A stretch of 64,000 bases of DNA, from the NCBI RefSeq assembly GCF_000472925.1, contig NZ_AXAS01000002.1:248001-312000 (forward strand), given 5' to 3'. How positions within the stretch are numbered: position 1 is the first letter of the stretch; each line of letters starts with the position of its first letter. Source of the DNA: Bradyrhizobium sp. Ec3.3 (lineage in GTDB: Bacteria > Pseudomonadota > Alphaproteobacteria > Rhizobiales > Xanthobacteraceae). Below the pieces are notes generated by a model. It saw only the letters and a list, made by a program, of their open reading frames with translations, made no database searches and was not told where the DNA came from. The position numbers and the translations under genes were made by a program. Of the stretch, positions 61,963-64,000 are shown piece by piece.

Positions 61963-62831
61963 GCGAGATCGCGACCGCCACCCCGCAGGGACATATCGAG
62001 GTCAGGAATTTTTCGCTGAGCTACGAGACCATCGACGGATCGGTCGAGGCCGTCACCAACACGCATATCCATGTCAAACCGGGGGAATTCGTCTCGATCG
62101 TCGGGCCATCGGGTTGCGGCAAGTCGACCTTCCTGAATGCGGTGGCTGGGTTTCTCAAACCCACCACCGGCACCATCACGGTCGACGGCGAACGCGTCAG
62201 TAGGCCGAGCGCCGAGCGAGGCATGGTGTTCCAGCAATATTCGCTGTTTCCCTGGAAGACGGTGCGGGAGAACGTCGAGTTCGGCCTGAAGATGCGTGGC
62301 ATGCCCCGCTCGCAGCGCGAGCGCGCGGCGCGCACGCTGCTCGGGCTCGCGGGGCTCGAGGCCTTCGAGAAGCATTATCCGGAAAAGCTCTCCGGCGGCA
62401 TGAAGCAGCGCGTCGGCATCGTGCGTGCGCTCGCGACGGGGCCGAAGGTGCTGCTGCTGGATGAACCCTTCGGCGCGCTGGACGCGCAGACCCGGGTGAT
62501 CATGCAGCAGATCCTCACCAACATGTGGCAGCGGCTGAAGATCTCGGTCTTGTTCGTCACCCACGACATCGACGAAGCAATCTTCCTCTCCGATCGGGTC
62601 TACTGCATGACCGCGCGGCCCGGCTCGATCAAGGCGGAGATCCCGATTCCGCTGGAGCGGCCGCGACAACAATCCATGATGATGTCCTCGGAGTTCCTGG
62701 CGCTGCGCCGCGGGTTGATGTCCCTGATCCGCGAGGAAAGCCTGAAGGCGATGGGCGGCGAGATCAACGACCTCGGTATGCAAGGGCTCAACATCGAGCT
62801 GCACGGCCACTCTCTGGCGGACGTGTTGTAA
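61959..62831 (+). CDS. NitT/TauT-type ABC transporter ATP-binding protein (SsuB-like)
   Basis: This 290-residue ATPase has Walker A GPSGCGKST, the Q-loop VFQQYSLFPWKTV, signature LSGGMKQRV and Walker B LLLDEPFGALDAQT, the SsuB/TauB layout. A C-terminal extension of about 40 residues ends in ELHGHSLADVL. With the permease and the NosL-bearing binding protein it forms a complete importer. Its ATG 61959 overlaps the permease stop by 4 bp. Confidence 0.92.
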   Translation: MSEIATATPQGHIEVRNFSLSYETIDGSVEAVTNTHIHVKPGEFVSIVGPSGCGKSTFLNAVAGFLKPTTGTITVDGERVSRPSAERGMVFQQYSLFPWKTVRENVEFGLKMRGMPRSQRERAARTLLGLAGLEAFEKHYPEKLSGGMKQRVGIVRALATGPKVLLLDEPFGALDAQTRVIMQQILTNMWQRLKISVLFVTHDIDEAIFLSDRVYCMTARPGSIKAEIPIPLERPRQQSMMMSSEFLALRRGLMSLIREESLKAMGGEINDLGMQGLNIELHGHSLADVL

Positions 62832-62859
62832 GCGGCGTTCTCGTGAACTGATTTCCCTT

Positions 62860-63000
62860 CTCACGTTGTCGGGGAAGGTGGCGCGCACAGCACGCCGGAT
62901 GAGGGGTTGCGTCCGCGAATATCATGAGCGTGTCTCTCGCGGAGAGAGACCCCTCACCCGGCTTCGCTCACGCGAAGCCACCCTCTCCCAGAAGGGAAGA
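62860..63000. repeat. Palindromic repeat and likely bidirectional terminator
   Basis: CCGGATGAGGGG (62895-62906) pairs with CCCCTCACCCGG (62950-62961), and GGCTTCGC-TCAC-GCGAAGCC (62960-62979) forms a perfect stem. Arms of the CCCTCTCC and GAAGG type lie outside. The element fills the gap between the convergent ATPase and YeiH genes, so the hairpin may end transcripts from both sides. Confidence 0.7.
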
Positions 63001-63017
63001 GGTTCAGTGTGCGTTCC

Positions 63018-64000
63018 TCACTTGAACCAGTGCACCAGTCCGATGCTGATCCCGAGCAGCAGCATCAGCGACAGCGTCACTGCCGCCGTCACGCGTCCCC
63101 CGACGTTGGCGAGCACGCGCACGTCGACGCCGAGACCGAGCGCGGCCATGGAGACGACGGTGAGGAAGCTTGTGATCTTCGTCACCGGACCGACTACGGT
63201 TGACGGAACGATCTCGAGCGAACGGAGCGTGGCGAGCGCGAGAAAGCCGAGGATGAACCAGGGCACGAGCCGGAAGAAGCCGACGCTGGTCTTCTTCGCT
63301 CCGCCCTGCCGGCGCGAAGCAACGAGCGAGAGGCCGACGACGACCGGCCCCAGCATCAACACGCGCATCAGCTTCACGAGCGTTCCGATCTGCGTGCTGA
63401 CGAGGCCAGCCGGCACGGTCGCCGCGAGCACCTGCGGCACGGCGTAGACGGTCAACCCTGCGAGGATGCCGTATTGCGTCGCCGTCAGTTGCAAAAGCGG
63501 GATGAGCAGCGGCAGGCCCAGCACCATCATCACGCCGAGGATCGCGGTGAAGGAGATCGAGGATGCGATCTCGTCATTGTTGGCCCCGATGATCGGCGCC
63601 ACGGCGGCGATCGCCGAGTTGCCGCAGATGGAATTGCCGCAGGCGATCAGGATCGACAGCCGTGTGGACAGGCCGAGCATGCGGCTTAAGCCAAACGAGA
63701 CGCAGAGCGCGACCACGACCACGGCGGCGATCGAAGCGAGCAGCGTCACGCCCGAGGCGGCGATCGCGGCAAAGCTGATGGAGGCCCCGAGCAGCATCAC
63801 CGCGACTTCGAGGAGTTGCTTGGCGCTGAAGGCGACGCCGGCCTGCCAGCGCTCGGACGGCTTCCAGAAGCTGCGTACGGCCATGCCGAGCAGGATCGCC
63901 ATCACCAGCGCCTCTACATAGGGATGCGCGAAGGCGTGCCGTTCGGTGGCTTCAAGGGCGGCTGAGATGCCGGCAATGCCGATGCAAAGGAGAACGCCCG
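63018..64000 (-). CDS. YeiH/UPF0324-family membrane transporter, N-terminus outside window
   Basis: This minus-strand frame is open to the right edge, with about 327 residues visible and the C-terminus at 63018. Around 10 hydrophobic segments and the motifs LEVAVMLLGASISFAAI, LIACGNSICGNSAIAAVAP, AILGVMMVLGLPLLIP and AVPQVLAA are the UPF0324/YeiH pattern. Members include the sulfite exporter CuyZ of sulfonate degraders, and E. coli YeiH is annotated as a putative sulfate exporter. It is convergent with the SsuB-like ATPase gene. The link to sulfur is suggestive only. Confidence 0.87.
   Translation of the reverse strand, partial: GVLLCIGIAGISAALEATERHAFAHPYVEALVMAILLGMAVRSFWKPSERWQAGVAFSAKQLLEVAVMLLGASISFAAIAASGVTLLASIAAVVVVALCVSFGLSRMLGLSTRLSILIACGNSICGNSAIAAVAPIIGANNDEIASSISFTAILGVMMVLGLPLLIPLLQLTATQYGILAGLTVYAVPQVLAATVPAGLVSTQIGTLVKLMRVLMLGPVVVGLSLVASRRQGGAKKTSVGFFRLVPWFILGFLALATLRSLEIVPSTVVGPVTKITSFLTVVSMAALGLGVDVRVLANVGGRVTAAVTLSLMLLLGISIGLVHWFK

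Overview
The window is GC-rich (codon third positions almost all G or C) and encodes typical alphaproteobacterial gene sets: a NorEFCBQD nitric-oxide reductase, ChvE/GguAB and YtfQRT-YjfF sugar transporters, a SmoEFGK-like polyol transporter and a Cox/XDH-type molybdenum hydroxylase. With palindromic dispersed repeats between genes, this points to a soil or rhizosphere member of the Nitrobacteraceae/Bradyrhizobiaceae (Bradyrhizobium or a close relative). No rRNA, tRNA, CRISPR array, transposase or integrase was recognised. It reads as native chromosome full of uptake and catabolic operons.

Layout. (1) 1-7.5 kb, minus strand: polyol uptake and catabolism (HAD phosphatase, SorC-family regulator, binding protein, two permeases, ATPase, SDR dehydrogenase, FGGY kinase cut by the window edge), with a matching operator-like motif at two promoters. 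(2) 7.7-9.7 kb: an orphan TAXI-type binding protein and a Gly/Tyr-rich secreted protein. (3) 9.9-15.5 kb: norEFCBQD on the minus strand behind a perfect FNR/NnrR-type box, then a small membrane protein, a cupin and a Crp-family regulator on the plus strand. (4) 17.7-31.5 kb, minus strand: one long run with two monosaccharide ABC transporters (YtfQRT-YjfF and ChvE-GguAB) flanking a GntR regulator, an L-arabinose/D-galactose 1-dehydrogenase, an aldose epimerase and an SMP-30 lactonase. A FAH-family sugar-acid dehydratase candidate lies just upstream. Together these suggest non-phosphorylating sugar oxidation.

(5) 31.9-54.0 kb, plus strand, is the most unusual part. A HAAT-type binding protein and an AraC regulator are followed by 18 tightly packed genes: permeases, an ATPase, a LivF-Tm-1 fusion, a TIM-barrel partner, a giant hendecad-repeat flotillin and two SRPBCC proteins. 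Then come a three-part molybdenum hydroxylase whose large subunit is split into two genes, CoxD/CoxE-type maturation proteins, an amidohydrolase, a metallo-beta-lactamase-fold lactonase, an SMP-30/isochorismatase-like fusion and an FMN reductase. This looks like a complete uptake, hydroxylation and ring-opening pathway for an unidentified cyclic compound.

(6) 54.0-62.8 kb: an AprBA-like flavoprotein/ferredoxin pair with a HEAT-repeat protein and a ferredoxin-NADP reductase (minus strand). Divergent from these are a DUF971 protein, a Crp/Fnr regulator and a NitT/TauT-type ABC transporter whose binding protein ends in a NosL-like domain. A shared short motif occurs in the spacers of this cluster. 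(7) A YeiH-family exporter runs off the right edge.
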